Below are positions 35,966 to 49,045 of a DNA stretch of 64,000 nt, piece after piece. The stretch is taken from positions 49,835,187 through 49,899,186 of the forward strand of contig NC_088301.1 of assembly GCF_032854445.1 (NCBI RefSeq), read 5' to 3'. The translations under genes were made by a program, and so were the position numbers. The number at the start of each line of letters is the position of its first letter. Position 1 is the stretch's first letter. Source of the stretch: Liolophura sinensis. Lineage: Eukaryota > Mollusca > Polyplacophora > Chitonida > Chitonidae. Below the pieces are notes generated by a model. It did not search any database. It had not been told where the DNA came from and saw only the letters and a list, made by a program, of their open reading frames with translations.

Positions 35966-38944
35966 ATTGGATATTTGTTTTGGTACTACACAAAATTCCC
36001 TAAACTGAGGAAAATTCCCTAAACGACGTAAAACACGAACTAACAGAGAACTAAGAAATCATATAAAGTACGGAATTAGGACTGAACAATACAAAGAGAA
36101 GCAATCAGTACTTTTCAGTGATGTGGAAAGGCGTAAGGAATGTCCGAAGCGAATGAGTGAAATCAGTATTCCAGTCGTGTATCGTGATAGTATACAAAAT
36201 TAAAAATGAAATAAATATCGGGGTTAGCCTTTGATTGCAGCTGTTCATATATCCAACGTGGCGATCTAATTCAACAGGATAACTATACTGCCCACATGTC
36301 AAGCGGAACTAGACACAATCACGATTCCGGACGCTCTGTCCATTTGTACTTACAAGAGAATCATAGTCGTGGTAAAACTTTAGAGTGAAGGCGTTTTATG
36401 GAAATGTAGATGATATTTTTTACGGGCGACGATGTCTACAGCTAGTGTTGAATCATTGGATGTAGTTCGTTTTTCGAGACATGGTATTGTGGCATCAGTT
36501 CTTGCACAGCGTAGTCATGAATCACAACGATCGTGTCTGTTTAAGACATACTGTTTCATAAGTGTATGAAACATTTTCATCGACATTGTGAAGTCCCGCT
36601 AGTGCGATGTACATTACATACGTATACGCATACATCCTGGCATAGCTCGTGGAAAGGATCGTATAGATCTTAGGATTCTCCGCATAACTTAATTCTGTCA
36701 TAACAAGTTGATGAAATACTTTCAAACATTCTTTTATAGATGTTTGTGGTTGACTCAAGGTTTGAGAAATAGAACTAGAGTGACCCCCATTGTCACCCCT
36801 TCTCCGTATGTTCTGGATATTTTTCATCTGGAAGAGTGGCGTTTGTAATTTTCCGTGTTGGCAGCTCCACGAAAAGTTATGGGGATTCCACGGGAAGTTG
36901 TCTTCTGAGTTCAGTGGGATCTGGAAACACGGAGCTTAACACACGCCTCATGATAATTTCACAATGTCCTTTACCTTACATACATAGGGATTGGCCTTGT
37001 AACATTGGATTAGCGTTCATCAAGGTTGCAGCATTTGGCACTCTCAGGGGGTATATACCTGAGAAAGGCTTGGCTTTTACTAGTTGTTAATTGGCTTTGT
37101 TTCAGTGAAGAAAGTAATAAATGTTGAGGCTTTTTTGTTTCTGTTAATATATTAAGCACACATAACGTTGATAACAAACAGAAATACTACTTAAAAGTGC
37201 AAACGAGATGATGTTTTTTGCTAAACCAATGGTTACCGTTTAAAACAAAACTCAAAATAGAATCGGAAGTGTCACTAAAAAGTGTCCAATCCCTAGACGT
37301 GGACTAATGCTTTAAATTAACATATCTTCAGTTATATGTTTATCAATCTATTAAATAAAACTAAGGAAAACTACTGAGGTTGCCATTGAGCACAAAGGAA
37401 ATAAATAAACCTGTTAACAGGACTTCATTGGGTTCCAACACACATAAAATGCTGTCGTTCAAATGATATATTTTAGGTTTGTGTTAAACACCATTCAAAT
37501 TTATAACAAAACACGTTTATTGATAAATGACATACTAAGCATAATAATGTAAGAATTTTTTAAATTACTCTTTTTTTTTACAAATGCAAGCATGAAAACA
37601 TTTCCATCAGACACATTCCAAAAGGCATTTGTTAAATATCTTATTAAAATAAATATATATCTCTCCAACATATCCAAGGTCGTGGGTTATTCCTTGCATT
37701 TCTACTTGGCTCGATTCTTCCATACCCGGACAACGAGGCCAGTGAAGTGGTCAGTGGTTTCTGGCCTAGTGACATCCAGGCTGTATTTGAATTGATCTCC
37801 AGTAACCGCTCAGGTAAAACGCAATCGTGTCAATCTACATAGCCAAACAACGAAGATCAAAACAAAGATCCCGGGATTTCTAGCTTCTGGTGTTTTTACC
37901 GGCTCATTCAGGGGAATCTGGAAGAAGGAGGATACAAGAGACGCGTTTAGAACCGAACTAATCTGATGTCAAATGTTATCACCAGGTAGATTTTCCTGCA
38001 AATTTTGTTTATATTTGACAGGTTACAGTTGCGGAGTTTTTAAAACAAAAGTCTTCCGCGGTTCCAGGGGCTTTACCGTGAACTAACCGTGTTTGGAGTG
38101 TTTACCCAACTGGCCTGTAAATCTTGGCCGATGATCGGAATGGCTGGCAGCATGAGTATGTTTATCCAAGGTTTGGAGCTTACCGGTCGACACGTTCAAG
38201 CCATATATTCGCCAAACATCTTTGTCGTACAATTATGCTACTCGATGTTCCGCGATATCTTGGACCAGTGATTCCATATAGGTACACTTTTTCCATCGTT
38301 TTGTCATTTGTCTTTCGTATTTCACGAGAAAGATTATTTCTTGTTATGATAGCGAGCATGTGAACGCCACATGACAACCACACAGAGGGCTTAATGACGC
38401 GACATCTTATTTTTTCTCCCCAGGAAAGTGTTGGTAAATCCAGTGCAGTGTTCACGGATATCACAGTTCCTTTGTCGATAAACGTGAATGAAGAGTTGTC
38501 GATGTCTGTTTTAGGGGAAATCTGGGGATATGTCGGTTATGCCATAAATAAACTTGTTTTATCGGCCACGTTTTACTTTAACAATCTTAGGCTACTGCCA
38601 AGTATTTTCCAGTCCCTCATTCTGTGTTCTTTCTTTATAACCTCAAAGAAAAATGCAAGATATGCGGTGAAGTACTGTTCCCATCTTTTTATATACATCA
38701 TTTAAAATATTCCATAAACCATCAGTTTGTTTTCAGTCTTGTAATAACAGCAACAGAAAGTTAACTCTTTGTAATGAATGATGTTACGAAAGCGTATTCA
38801 ATATTCCAAAGAGCAAAATCTAAAAATTAAGTTTTTCAACTTGTGTTAAGGATAGACATATACAAGAAATACTAAGATAACGTGAAGCTGACGACAGCAT
38901 GCTGATGCTGCAAGAAATAATCAGAAGCACAACATATACAGAGT
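35966..38944. other. Intergenic DNA, nothing recognised
   Basis: Frames up to 103 codons (for example 38394-38705) lack motifs and supported splice borders. No repeats stand out. Confidence 0.45.
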
Positions 38945-39110
38945 ACAACCTGAGCAGCGACGACAATATTATATCGGATGTAAATGGTCACACGTCACGG
39001 ATGAAATCTGGCCTCTTGACAATTTACCTCAGCTAGGGTTTTATCCTAAATGTTCATGTAAATGATTAAATAGTAGAAATTATACCCACCCCCTCTCCCC
39101 ATGGCGAGTA
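38945..39110 (-). repeat. Dispersed family R1, copy 7 (inverted)
   Basis: The only minus-strand R1 copy. Its reverse complement gives 'catttacatgaacatttagg', 'ataaaaccctagctgaggta', 'ttgacaagaggccagattt' and 'cgtgtgaccatttacat', ending in 'gtcgtcgctgctc'. Confidence 0.82.
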
Positions 39111-42100
39111 ATTTGGAGTGCAAATATCCCATGTAAACAAATGGTAGAACTAATTGTAAAGTAGCGTGGGTCTTCGCTTATGCCTGTGTTGAACCTTAGG
39201 TGACCATTTCTTATGGTAATCTAAAGATAGCCGTGTGCTGTATACCTATTAGAAAGGAAAGGTTTCTTTAATGTATTACTGTACAATAAAGCAAAACCTA
39301 AGTATAATTTGTTTTCAAATTAGAGAGATAAACCCACTGCAGTTTTGTTCAGTTTAGGGCCTGCCATTTTATTAAATTATGTAATATTAACTACATAAAT
39401 ATTAACGGGAGGGGGAGGACATATGCCCCTCCACCCCCCCCCCCCCATATACACACACAAACTGTTCGACCCAACCGTATCAAAAATGCTCAGTACTGTT
39501 TTCACTAGTGCTTGTGTTCAAACATTTCTTGTAATTTGTTCAAACAGATCAACGCACTGTAATTTTATTGGTCAGAAATTTTCAATCTGGGGAAATTCCA
39601 TCTTGTCCTTATTGAAAATTGGTATCTTGAATTTTGTAATTTGCAATGTAAAGGAGAATTCAAACGGAACGAAAATATGTACGTCTATTAATTCCCCAAT
39701 TTAGAACATGTCTCCGGACGACTGGAATCTCAGAGCTTCCGGGTCGTCGGCGGCCCCTACACACTCTCCTATAATTGATTGGGATAGTCGTTCCGTTTGC
39801 CTTTGTGCGACCTCATCACCTCTCCAACCCGCTTTAACTAGCGTAAATATGTTACAACTCACATAGCGCGTATTTCAACGGACGTAAGTACATACATGTA
39901 AAGTGAACTAAGTGATATCTAAATTTGTGCCAAAATGTGCAGTATACTTCATCGCAACCTTTAGAATGCATATTTTTTCTCAAATGCGTGTACGGCTCTA
40001 TCGGATCCAAGAGCTTCCTGGGCCGCGGCGGCCACTGGACCCTCGCCACATTCGTCAGAATAATCTCCTCCCCTTCCCGCAACTTTTAATTTGCTTCCTA
40101 TGCACCTGCTTGGTAAATAACATCTCATTTAATTCCTTAGATGTTTTACCTGGGCATACAGTAATAGAATTTTAACATTTTCCCGTAGTGACATGGAGAT
40201 CTCGTATTGCAGTCATTTATGTCTTATTGATATCAACAATATGTTAATTCACTATTGACTATTTTCAGAAGTAGGGTTGGTTTTATTGCAGTTTTTGCAT
40301 TTTAGAAGGATGCGTTACTTGAGACTATGTTTAAGGTGTCTTGGCTTGCAGCCAAAAAATCCACAGCTGTTTGAGACATTAAAAGAAAGACTTCTTACGT
40401 AATGGAACTGAGCAACAAACTGTTTTTTTCATCTATCGGTATGTAGGAAACATATTTTTTTGAACAAGTGGGTTAAAGAGTCATGAGAACGTTAGGGTTT
40501 TAGCTAACATCCGAATGACTTTAAAGTTTGCCGCTAGGGGAAGGAATATAGCTGCTGTAACCAATACAAAATGTTTTTCATACAATTACATTAAATATTG
40601 TATGCGTTTGGAAAAGGATTTGCATACTTTATGTCAATATTTTCGAATTCTATCCACAATAGCGTTTCCATTTACTGAACCACTTGCTGATCGAAATTTG
40701 ACTTCCGGTCTTAATTGCAGGTTGAGCAACAAGATTAAGCGTAAGTTATTCATGAACGCAATCTTTATATAAGTGACGTGCCGAATGTCCTAATATCAAG
40801 TTATCTTGAAACTATACACAGGCAAAACCTCCCCGGTTTTCCCGGTTTCCGCCTTCAGAATCCAGACCTGTCGTTTTAGGAATGGTGGCAGGCGACGGGT
40901 GTGTTACTTTCGGCAAGAGCCGACCTTTTACAGGGGGTTTATTACGTATTAATAACCCTGTGGTAGGGATAGGGGAATATATAGTTGAGTTTAAAGCAAT
41001 TGACTCTCGTCTCTAGATTTGCTCAGGAGTAATTTTACTTCATCGAAGTTCATCGTTTAGAATGATATGATGCCAATCTGGCTGTGAGTTGTATCGCCCC
41101 TTTTGGCCAGTTAGCATACGCAGTAAAATACAACAGTGGGCGAAGGGAATTTAAACAAATTAGAGACGTTAATGTGGAAATTATTATATGGTCATTCATT
41201 ACCACTGAGGTCTGATCGCTTGTGCCTTTAAGGTTTTAAAGTTTTATTTTAACTGTTCATCCAGTGTTACAGATATGGGGCCGATTCCTCAAAGCCATTT
41301 ATTACCTAAGTCAAAAACTGAAATACGATGATCAAGCTTATTTTTCGGCTTCAGAAATTAAAGTTTTGTCACCTTCATCAGTATTCTCTAAAGATAAATC
41401 TGTCCAAATTTCTTTTTCCAGGATCAAAAACTAAGCATTGTAAAGAGGTTTTAAATTTCGACAAGTCAGAAATGGCTTTGTGTAATCATCCCCAGGAGAC
41501 AAGGAGTAAAGCGGAAAGGCTGACATCTAACCCATCAGGCCATAAAAAACGTTATCTGAACTGGATAAAGTAGGTTTTCAGTATTTCAGATAGCTGTTCT
41601 CAAACTTTCCCACGGTGTCCTGCATGAGCGGGCTAAACTAATACACTAACAACAATATGAGATTTTGAAAGTTATATATTATGTCGAGTAACCTGCAATT
41701 GTAAATTGTAACAGTGTTACTGTAATCATCGTGATAAACATGGTTGGTGGATTGGTTAAAGTTATTGACGTCTCCATTCAGCTGAATGATGTGCGCCACA
41801 AACAATACAAGGGTATGAGTGGAACAATGCATGCAAGATAAGAATATGTCATACATACTACATACATTAAAAAAATATTGAGGAGGTCCTTTCACATGCA
41901 GTAAATAGACAGTGAGGCAGTCATACATGATCCACATGGGTAAGTTATCCACTGTCTGTTTTATTTTAGCGTGTTAATGTAGCTCTTACAACCAGTAAAC
42001 AGTCGGGTAAAATTCCATTCAGTCCATGCAAGCTGAAAGTTACTGAGCCAAAACGTTATGGTGGTAAATCTGGTATTAAACTTGACCAAATGTCTGTACT

Positions 42101-43660
42101 GATCTGTATTGATTTTGTTTTGTAAGAATGTTTGGCCAGTAAGTCTGTCCTTGATGATAACCCAATTCCCTTAAAGCCTTTTAAATATTACACTTTTTGT
42201 AATCAATAGTGATACTGCATAAGTCAATTTGTTAAATCTGAAGGCATGTTTGACAAGACGGCAATAAAATCAATGATAAACTGATTACCCCTCGAAGATT
42301 GTTTATTTCATTTGATTTGCAAACGTCTCATTGTGTAATTTTCGATAAAAACGACATTGCACAATTTATAACGATAAATTATAAAATATTGCTAATATAG
42401 GTTTAAGCTTAGTCAATGTATTGAATATCTTTGAACAAAGGGGACAAACATGTCTGTTGTTTTTGCAGAGCGTGTACATGTCCGCACTTTCCCCTAGCGC
42501 AGTGCACTGCAATTAAAAGAATGTAGACTTGTAAACTCTAATCCCATGTATTCTTTTGTTATCATAGATCCTGTTCTTCAAAAGCGCTTACATCGTCTCC
42601 GTTAAATCACATGAGAAACATAAGATCGAATTTAAATCGCTTTATATGGAACGGAATTTCATGGACAATCGAAAATCCCGATTTACGCTATTTGCTATAG
42701 GTGTTGTTCCAGTTGTTATTACATTTTTTTCCAATAGGAGTTTAGGTCTAGGTTAACCAGGCCCAACCCCGAGTTAGGTCATACATCACTCTTTTAACAA
42801 ATTCTTACTTAGTTTAACATACATTTTTTCCTCTTCACCTCGCCACAGTTTCATTGCATGAAAAGGGCGCAGCGGGTTTGATAAAAGTAGACCATACTCA
42901 TATAAAGATATACTTTGCTTTTTAGACATTACTGAATGCGTTAGTAGATCAATAGAAATTGCGTTAGTAGGCCAGTAGGTGAAGTATCCTGGTAATAAAA
43001 ACTGAAACAAAGTGCTAAATCTCATGCCTGAGTATGTATTGAATCTACATGGTTAGGTGTGTATTTTGCTTTCATTGTCCTCACACTGTGGGAATTCACT
43101 GGGTCACTTTCCGCTCTTGCACTGACCACGCCTTGACCTCTGATCCCTATCGAACGTGGCAGTACTCAGCTAGCAGACCAGAGGTCAAAGTCAAACGGCA
43201 TATCTTGCCTTCATTCAAACATGTATGTTTAACAAGCCTTTCTAATAGAGCAAAAGTAAATGGTAGATTAAACACAGCAACTTATACCTCGCACCATAAC
43301 AATTAACTCCATTTAAAAACTAAAGAAAATGGAAACGAAATCGATCGGGTTTGACGCTTGAGAAACACGTTGCCCATTTTTGGACTCAAATTTGGGGGGC
43401 ATATTGATCAACATTAATCACACCTTTCAGTGAAAAGACAAGTCGGTGTATTAGGTATTTAGCTTGACCCTAGGGCTAGTAACAAACGGGTGATAACAAA
43501 GCCTGGATGGTGACTCATTGCACTGGGCAGGCACTCAAATGCCATCAAAAGTTTACTTGCATGATAATCATTTTGTTAAACACAGCTTTGGTGAACAAGT
43601 CCGTCTTACCCAGAGAAAGAGATATATGTATCCCCTTTGCAGTATGCACCAAAGTTTCCA
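39111..43660. other. Intergenic DNA, nothing recognised
   Basis: Contains a C-rich run at about 39431-39446. Short frames (40515, 41328, 41638, 43049) have no known motifs, and no splice-supported exon was found. Confidence 0.45.
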
Positions 43661-44255
43661 TATATCGGGTGGGCATAAAAAATGGGCCGTACTTTGACAC
43701 TCAACATCTCCGAAACCCTCTTACGTCAGCTTCTAAAAATTTACACACTCAAAAGCCATTATGTCCTAAGTATACAGACCAAATTTCAATTACATCCTTT
43801 AGGATTTCTGTTCAGTGGACCAAAATCAAAATAGAGTCAAAAACGCATGTTCCGGACATTTCTAAATGATGCTCTACCTTGTTTTACTTGAAAAGGTGAT
43901 CAATCCGTCCGCCATCTTCTCGGTAGACGTCGCGCAAACGTTTCTTCCATGAATCGATGGAGTCCCGAATCTCCTTAAGAGTAATTTTTCCCAACAATCC
44001 TTGATGCGTGTCACACAGGTGCAGTGCGCGCCCAACTCATGGCACCTGATAGGTGATGCAATGTGGGTCACCAGAACTTGCGTATTTGAGGCTATGTTTT
44101 CATTTTAACCCTGTGTACAGACTACTTAAGCTATTGGTCAGTATATTAATAAAATCATGCCATTTGAATGTCTAAAGTTTGAAAGGGTTTGAACAAAGGG
44201 TAATGGAGCAATGCAGCATCAAAGTATGGCCCATTTGTTATGCCCAATCGATATA
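43661..44255 (-). mobile_element. Decayed Tc1/mariner-like element with TIRs
   Basis: Imperfect terminal inverted repeats of about 35 bp lie at 43661-43696 ('tatatcgggtgggcataa', 'aaatgggccgtactttga') and 44221-44255 (its complement). Both end in TATA-rich sequence, consistent with TA target-site insertion. Inside, on the minus strand, lies the carboxy-terminal part of a transposase-like protein (43884-44010). At about 595 bp the element is far too short for a full transposase, so it is an internally deleted, non-autonomous copy. The superfamily is inferred from the TIRs and the TA ends. Confidence 0.7.
43884..44010 (-). pseudogene. Transposase C-terminal remnant
   Basis: The minus-strand frame reads LLGKITLKEIRDSIDSWKKR and then RLRDVYREDGG and HLF shortly before a stop at 43884-43886. 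A terminal Trp-Lys-Lys-Arg-Leu...Gly-Gly...His-Leu-Phe tail of this kind is what I recall at the end of IS630/Tc1/mariner-type transposases. The catalytic core is absent. The longer annotated-looking minus frame at 43874-44071 is in a different frame and is not the real one. Confidence 0.55.
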
Positions 44256-44871
44256 ATGCTCAAGAATCTAGATGATTTTAGATGACCTGATCAGGGGTGG
44301 TGTTTGTCTTTTGCCTTGGATGTTACCATTATATCGATCAATACGGTCGTTTCGAAAAAATGCATAATTTCACAGAATGACGTTTTCCATCCAAACTATA
44401 CTTTATGGCTCAAGTAAACGTTAGAATTGCAGAAGCTTTAAAATTCCTGGATTTTATCCCTGTCCAAATTTCATAAGAAAATAATTGCTTTAAGATTTTA
44501 AACTTTAAAGGTTGAAATCGCTTATTTCATTGTTTGCCGGAAATCCTGACTCCATTCACAGAAATCATGACTCCATTCACAGAAATCAAAATAATCCTCA
44601 TTACAAATAATACATTAATAAAAACTCTAACCACTAATGTAAACACAGGCCACATTGGTATTATGTATGAGTTCCATAGGTTCCAAAGGCTATCGTCTTA
44701 AGACTGCTAGAAATGACTATTGGGAAAATTTACCTGACGTACATCGGGCTCTACGCAATCCTACAGCATGGATTTTCACAAAAATGAAAACACATTTCAT
44801 TTCATAATGCAAGTCCTATATGTGCTGACGAGAATGGTACTTTATGCGCCCAAATAAATTGCTGGAAAGAA

Positions 44872-44930
44872 ATTCTTCTGGACATCTAACTCCCGAATTG
44901 GCTATTCGGGAGTTTGTTGTCCAGAAGAAT
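44872..44930. repeat. Strong two-stem hairpin
   Basis: Outer arms 'attcttctggac'/'gtccagaagaat' are perfect over 12 bp. After a 4 x 4 internal loop, inner arms 'aactcccgaat'/'attcgggagtt' are perfect over 11 bp with a 5-nt loop. The whole 59-bp unit folds on itself on either strand. It could be the core of a foldback or MITE element or a structured RNA. No target-site duplication is evident. Confidence 0.85.
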
Positions 44931-45626
44931 GTAGCGTTGTTTTTCGCCGTTATTTCTAATTATTCTTGAAAAAGGGCTAGGGGGTTGCATAAACATGTAT
45001 CAATGACTTTCCGCTAAGCATGATACAGCCATTAACCCTTAACATCAGAGCGATGCTGAGACATATCTGTGTTCACTAGCATCTTAGGACTTTGAGGTGG
45101 AATCTTCTTTGAATTTAAATTTGAGGTTTAAATATCGACAAACGCTTTTCTATGTTACCTCTGTGGGAGCGTCTTTTTTGCATGTAATCTAAGCGTAAAG
45201 TCGCTACTCGTAGACATGAATGGGGCGTAAGGGTAAGTATTAAGCTATACAGGACGTATGCCTGCCCACGAGAGTTTGTTCTCATGATTGTACAAGCATT
45301 ACTTTACCATTGAGATTAATAGCCACAACATTCATATCTTGCTAAGAGACTAAATGTATTTGTATTCCGGATTGACACGCAGACGCATGCGGGAGGCGCT
45401 CAAGTGGAAATAACGTTAGAGGATTACGAGAAAACAATATTCAAAATTTCTTTGTACGTATTTAAACTACTATCCTATACTAACTCATATTTGATGTTAC
45501 AGGAGTGCAGGCATTAGTTATTACCTCCTTTTCCGAATATAATTACCACCTAGAAGGCTAATGATTGTAATGAATGGGAGTCTGGAGTAGCGGCTTTCAA
45601 TGTTTAAGATTCAGTCAGTCAGAAAC

Positions 45627-45947
45627 ATTTGCGCTATATTTCTACGTACCTCTACGACAAGACGGATAGTTTCAATTTTGACAGTGTAAATTATCCTTAA
45701 TTGGACAGCAATATACCAAAGGGTCCTGCATATGGTGTGTACTTATCTCGCCTTGTAGCATTTTTTAGATCCCGCGTGTTGTGTGACAATTTCGATCAAC
45801 GTCACAAGTTATTACTACAAAAACTAGTGTGTCAAGGTTATTCCATCAAATGCCTTCAGTCTAATTTTCTTAAGTTTTACAATGAGTATAATTCTCGTGT
45901 AAGCAATTATGGACAGAGCGTCCAGAATCTTTGGCGTTCTCCTTCAT
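45627..45947 (+). pseudogene. LINE reverse transcriptase C-terminal remnant
   Basis: The plus frame gives ...LYDKTDSFNFDSVNYP, an in-frame TAA (about 45697-45699), then LDSNIPKGPAYGVYLSRLVA and LLLQKLVCQGYSIKC...FLKFYNEYN, ending near 45947. I recognise the 'LYDKxDxFNF...DSNIP...PAYGVYISQL' pattern as the conserved carboxy tail of a group of non-LTR retrotransposon ORF2 proteins common in marine invertebrates. The catalytic RT core is absent, as expected if the copy decayed. The clade is not assigned. The stop codon shows it is dead. Confidence 0.78.
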
Positions 45948-46096
45948 GATTGTATCAAATCCCACTTAACCCGGGGCTATTCATCGTCTTGCATTAGATC
46001 GCCACGTTGGATATATATCTGTATAACTCTTGCAATCAAAGCGCAAATGAGACACATGTTTCATTATCGACAACTTATACTGACTACAAAGAGTAT

Positions 46097-46274
46097 TTCA
46101 ATGAAGCTAATTCGACTCAGAAAACTGAGTCATATGACCAGATTAGCTAAGTCACAGACGACTTCTTTAAGTTTTCCGACTAACAAAATGAGTCAAAATA
46201 TAACGTGATGAGCTTTTTGAATCAGCTGATCTGGTCATAGGACTCGGTTTTTTAGTCGAATTAGCTTCATTGAA
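46097..46274. mobile_element. 178-bp TIR element (MITE-like)
   Basis: Terminal inverted repeats of about 46 bp: the left arm starts 'ttcaatgaagctaattcgac' and runs through 'ctgagtcatatgaccagat'. The right arm is its complement with a few changes ('atctggtcataggactcgg' ... 'gtcgaattagcttcattgaa'). It carries no coding capacity. Internal gactcag/ctgagtc palindromes create several TGAGTCA (AP-1-type) strings. A clear target-site duplication could not be decided. It lies about 150 bp downstream of the LINE remnant. Confidence 0.82.
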
Positions 46275-46371
46275 TTACACAGATTTTCGAGTCAGTTAAT
46301 CCAAACTTTTCGCTCAGTGGATGGTACGCGATTTATTTACTGATTTAAATGATTCGCCCAGAGCATTTATT

Positions 46372-46510
46372 TTCGTACTTTTTTTTACCTTTTTAGTTCT
46401 TTGGTAGTTTGTGTCAAACGTAGTTTTGGGCATTGGCCCTTGCGATTGTTGGCCGGGAACGTCATTATTAGTTGACGACTGGTATATGAATGTCTGTTTC
46501 TACACGCAGT
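46372..46510 (+). repeat. Dispersed family R2, copy 3
   Basis: Contains 'tttagttctttggtagtttg', 'gtcaaacgtagttttggg', 'ccttgcgattgttgg', 'gaacgtc', 'gttgacgactggtatatgaa' and 'gtctgtttc', closely matching copy 2 at 19261. Confidence 0.8.
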
Positions 46511-48764
46511 TGATGTGGCTTAATGATATGACAATAAGTATTTATTAATGTGGTTGAAGGTATTTCGAAATTGACTTACGCCGTACGGAATGATACAATA
46601 TTAACTAGTTTGCATGAATTTATTTCAGTTAATATGGATTCCAACGTTTTTTTATTTAGGTAGATTAATTTTAATCATTTTCATTCCCGGTCTAAATAAA
46701 AAATTCACTGTATAACTCTGTATAATTATTTTATGGAGCCCATTTTCCATTTTTGCGGTTCTCCCTTTTATAGTGTTTGTGACTAGAGATCATCATAAAT
46801 ACGAAGTGAAACACAAATGTACGTATTAACGTCAGGAGCCAAATCCAAATAATAATTCGGTCCCACACCAGTGTTTCTTGTTTGTTCTTGTGTAATGCTT
46901 CATTCTCAGAAGTAAATATGAGGTTTGTTGTTTTTTTCACCGAGCAGTCTGATGTTGTTATATGGAGTACTTGATCGGTGTCACACAAGTGAAATGTTCA
47001 CCATCAAAGAACATTGTAGGCATGTACATCGCTGAAAAGAATATTAAAAAGAGTTCAAGCTGCCAATGATTTATCTAATTTAAACAAGGCATATGTGCCA
47101 AAAAAAATTCTATTTACAGTTGCATGCAGCTCGTATTCCATTTGGATTCAGTTTACAATCTGACCCAGTCGTATTCACAGTACGTCCTAGCGATGTGTCT
47201 TCCATTGTCCATCTATACACAAGGCATGGAAACAGTTGTACATTGCACTTAACCTGTCTTTTACCTTTAGAACGTTTTATATATATACCCCTGGTGACAT
47301 ACGTATTGTTTCCGACAGGTAACATTCACCACTTCGCTAAACTGGCCCTAGAATTCTGGAAATAGCTTAGAACGCATCTGGTTTTTATCCGCGATTGGGG
47401 AGAAAATAGGTGAACGGAAGAGTGTTTCGGAAGAATGCAAAGTGCTTTATTTACACATTACGTAACGAAACCGATAGAAGGAAACTGCAGTCACAGAAAA
47501 GAGTGTGATGTTCGAGTTTGAGACAATATTTATCCACTTCACAAACGCATTCCGCCCTCTCTTGGTTTCTATTCAAGAGTTAGGGCTAAGATATCGAGCT
47601 CCATTCCTGGCAAATGTCCTTGGTGTGGACAAAACATGTCGAACATCTCTAACTACGGACAAGATACAAAGCTAGCTGTTTAAAGCATTACTCGTAAAAC
47701 AAATCTATGTCTCTGTTTCGTCGGGGCGGGGGGGGGGGGGGGGGAAGCATTGAGTGACCATGAAGGGTGCAAGTAAATGTGACTCGAAAGTGGCAGTTTG
47801 TTTTACGATCGTATAAGTAATAAACATACCGGAGTAAATAGCCACTATCGGCACAATAATATCCACACCATACTCTATGAGCTTGAACTCTATCAGCATT
47901 GAGGGTTAACATCATTTAAAGAAAGACAATGCCGCTTTTATAATCTGCTTTTTAATTTCGCGTAACACTTATTCTCAGGACATACCTTGGATATATACAC
48001 ATATAATTATTTCATTATGATCAAAATATTATACCAGAGCACATACTTGTTTGGCGATAAAATAAAGTGTGTCCCACACGACAATAGATAATGATGATAT
48101 GTGTAAGTGACATATTATCTTATATTTGCTACCAATCGTTCTACAAATGTGTTTATCGATATAAATTTATATTTCATTCTCCCCTCTTGAGCATGGTGTA
48201 CTTATCTTAAGCGCTTGAAGGTTTGTGCCATTTTCGAATTGAATTGTGACCGCAGTCCATCTTTCTCTGAATGAATAGTTCGTACCACTTTCCAGTCAGT
48301 TGGCGCGAACTCCACAATAAATCTTAAGAGAAATGGAAACAGTTAAGTTGTCCGCCTAGAGTTACCGCCCTTAATCTGGTTTTAAAATCACAACTTAATG
48401 GACAAGAGCATCAAGGACATCACGAAACCTGTTTCTCTACCTAATATACAACAGACCAATAAACTTCCTATGATATAATGGCTATCAAGGCTAAATTCCA
48501 AATACCAGATCAGAAACTTGTAATTCGCTCAGTTTTAATCAAAATACATATGTAATTCAGTAGCACATTAATTCCACTTGGTTATTCAAACAAGTTGTAA
48601 TAACTTCCAAGTAAAAAGTGTAGATTCTTATCCATCACCATGTTCAATTCGTGATCCTCTCCGTCATTTTGAAATAGAACCTTCCAGATCAGGACCTTTG
48701 CATAAACATATACAGACATGGTAGGCCTGAATCTGACGGAACGTTATTAAAAAGGTCCCTGTGC
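46511..48764. other. Intergenic DNA, nothing firm
   Basis: Includes a G homopolymer at about 47724-47744 (broken once by C) whose complementary frames give polyproline. No gene recognised. Confidence 0.45.
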
Positions 48765-49045
48765 ATTTTTTAATGTTATTGTATGTTAAATGTCATAGAC
48801 AACACAGCTTATTGAGTAATTCTAAACCGGTGACGTCTAATGAATTACAATTAACATCACTGCATTTTTTTAGCTAATTCTGCATAAGCCACAGTGTTAG
48901 GGGCGTGTAAGTTGCTACTATTTATGCATTTACATGTATAGTCAGAATAAAATACTGACAGGTAAACTGACAAGCGGCCGTATTGCACCGTATTTCGCTG
49001 CTCTGAATCTACCCTCTACCTTGTACGTCTTTATTTATAATGTCA
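48765..49045 (+). repeat. Dispersed family R1, copy 8 (longest)
   Basis: One of the most complete copies: 'gttattgtatgttaaatgtc', 'gagtaattctaaaccggtga', 'cgtctaatgaattacaatta', 'gcataagccacagtgttagg', 'gtaagttgctactatttatg', 'aaactgacaag', 'gctgctctgaatctaccctc' and 'ttgtacgtctttatttata'. It defines a family length of roughly 280 bp. Confidence 0.86.

Noticed and set aside
38394-38705. 103-codon plus frame after a pyrimidine-rich 'ctccccag'
   Set aside because: The acceptor-like site is attractive but the frame has no domain, no donor and AT-rich random composition beyond about residue 60.
47688-47915. Polyproline-containing minus frames
   Set aside because: The proline run is a translated G homopolymer, and both overlapping frames give unrelated proteins.
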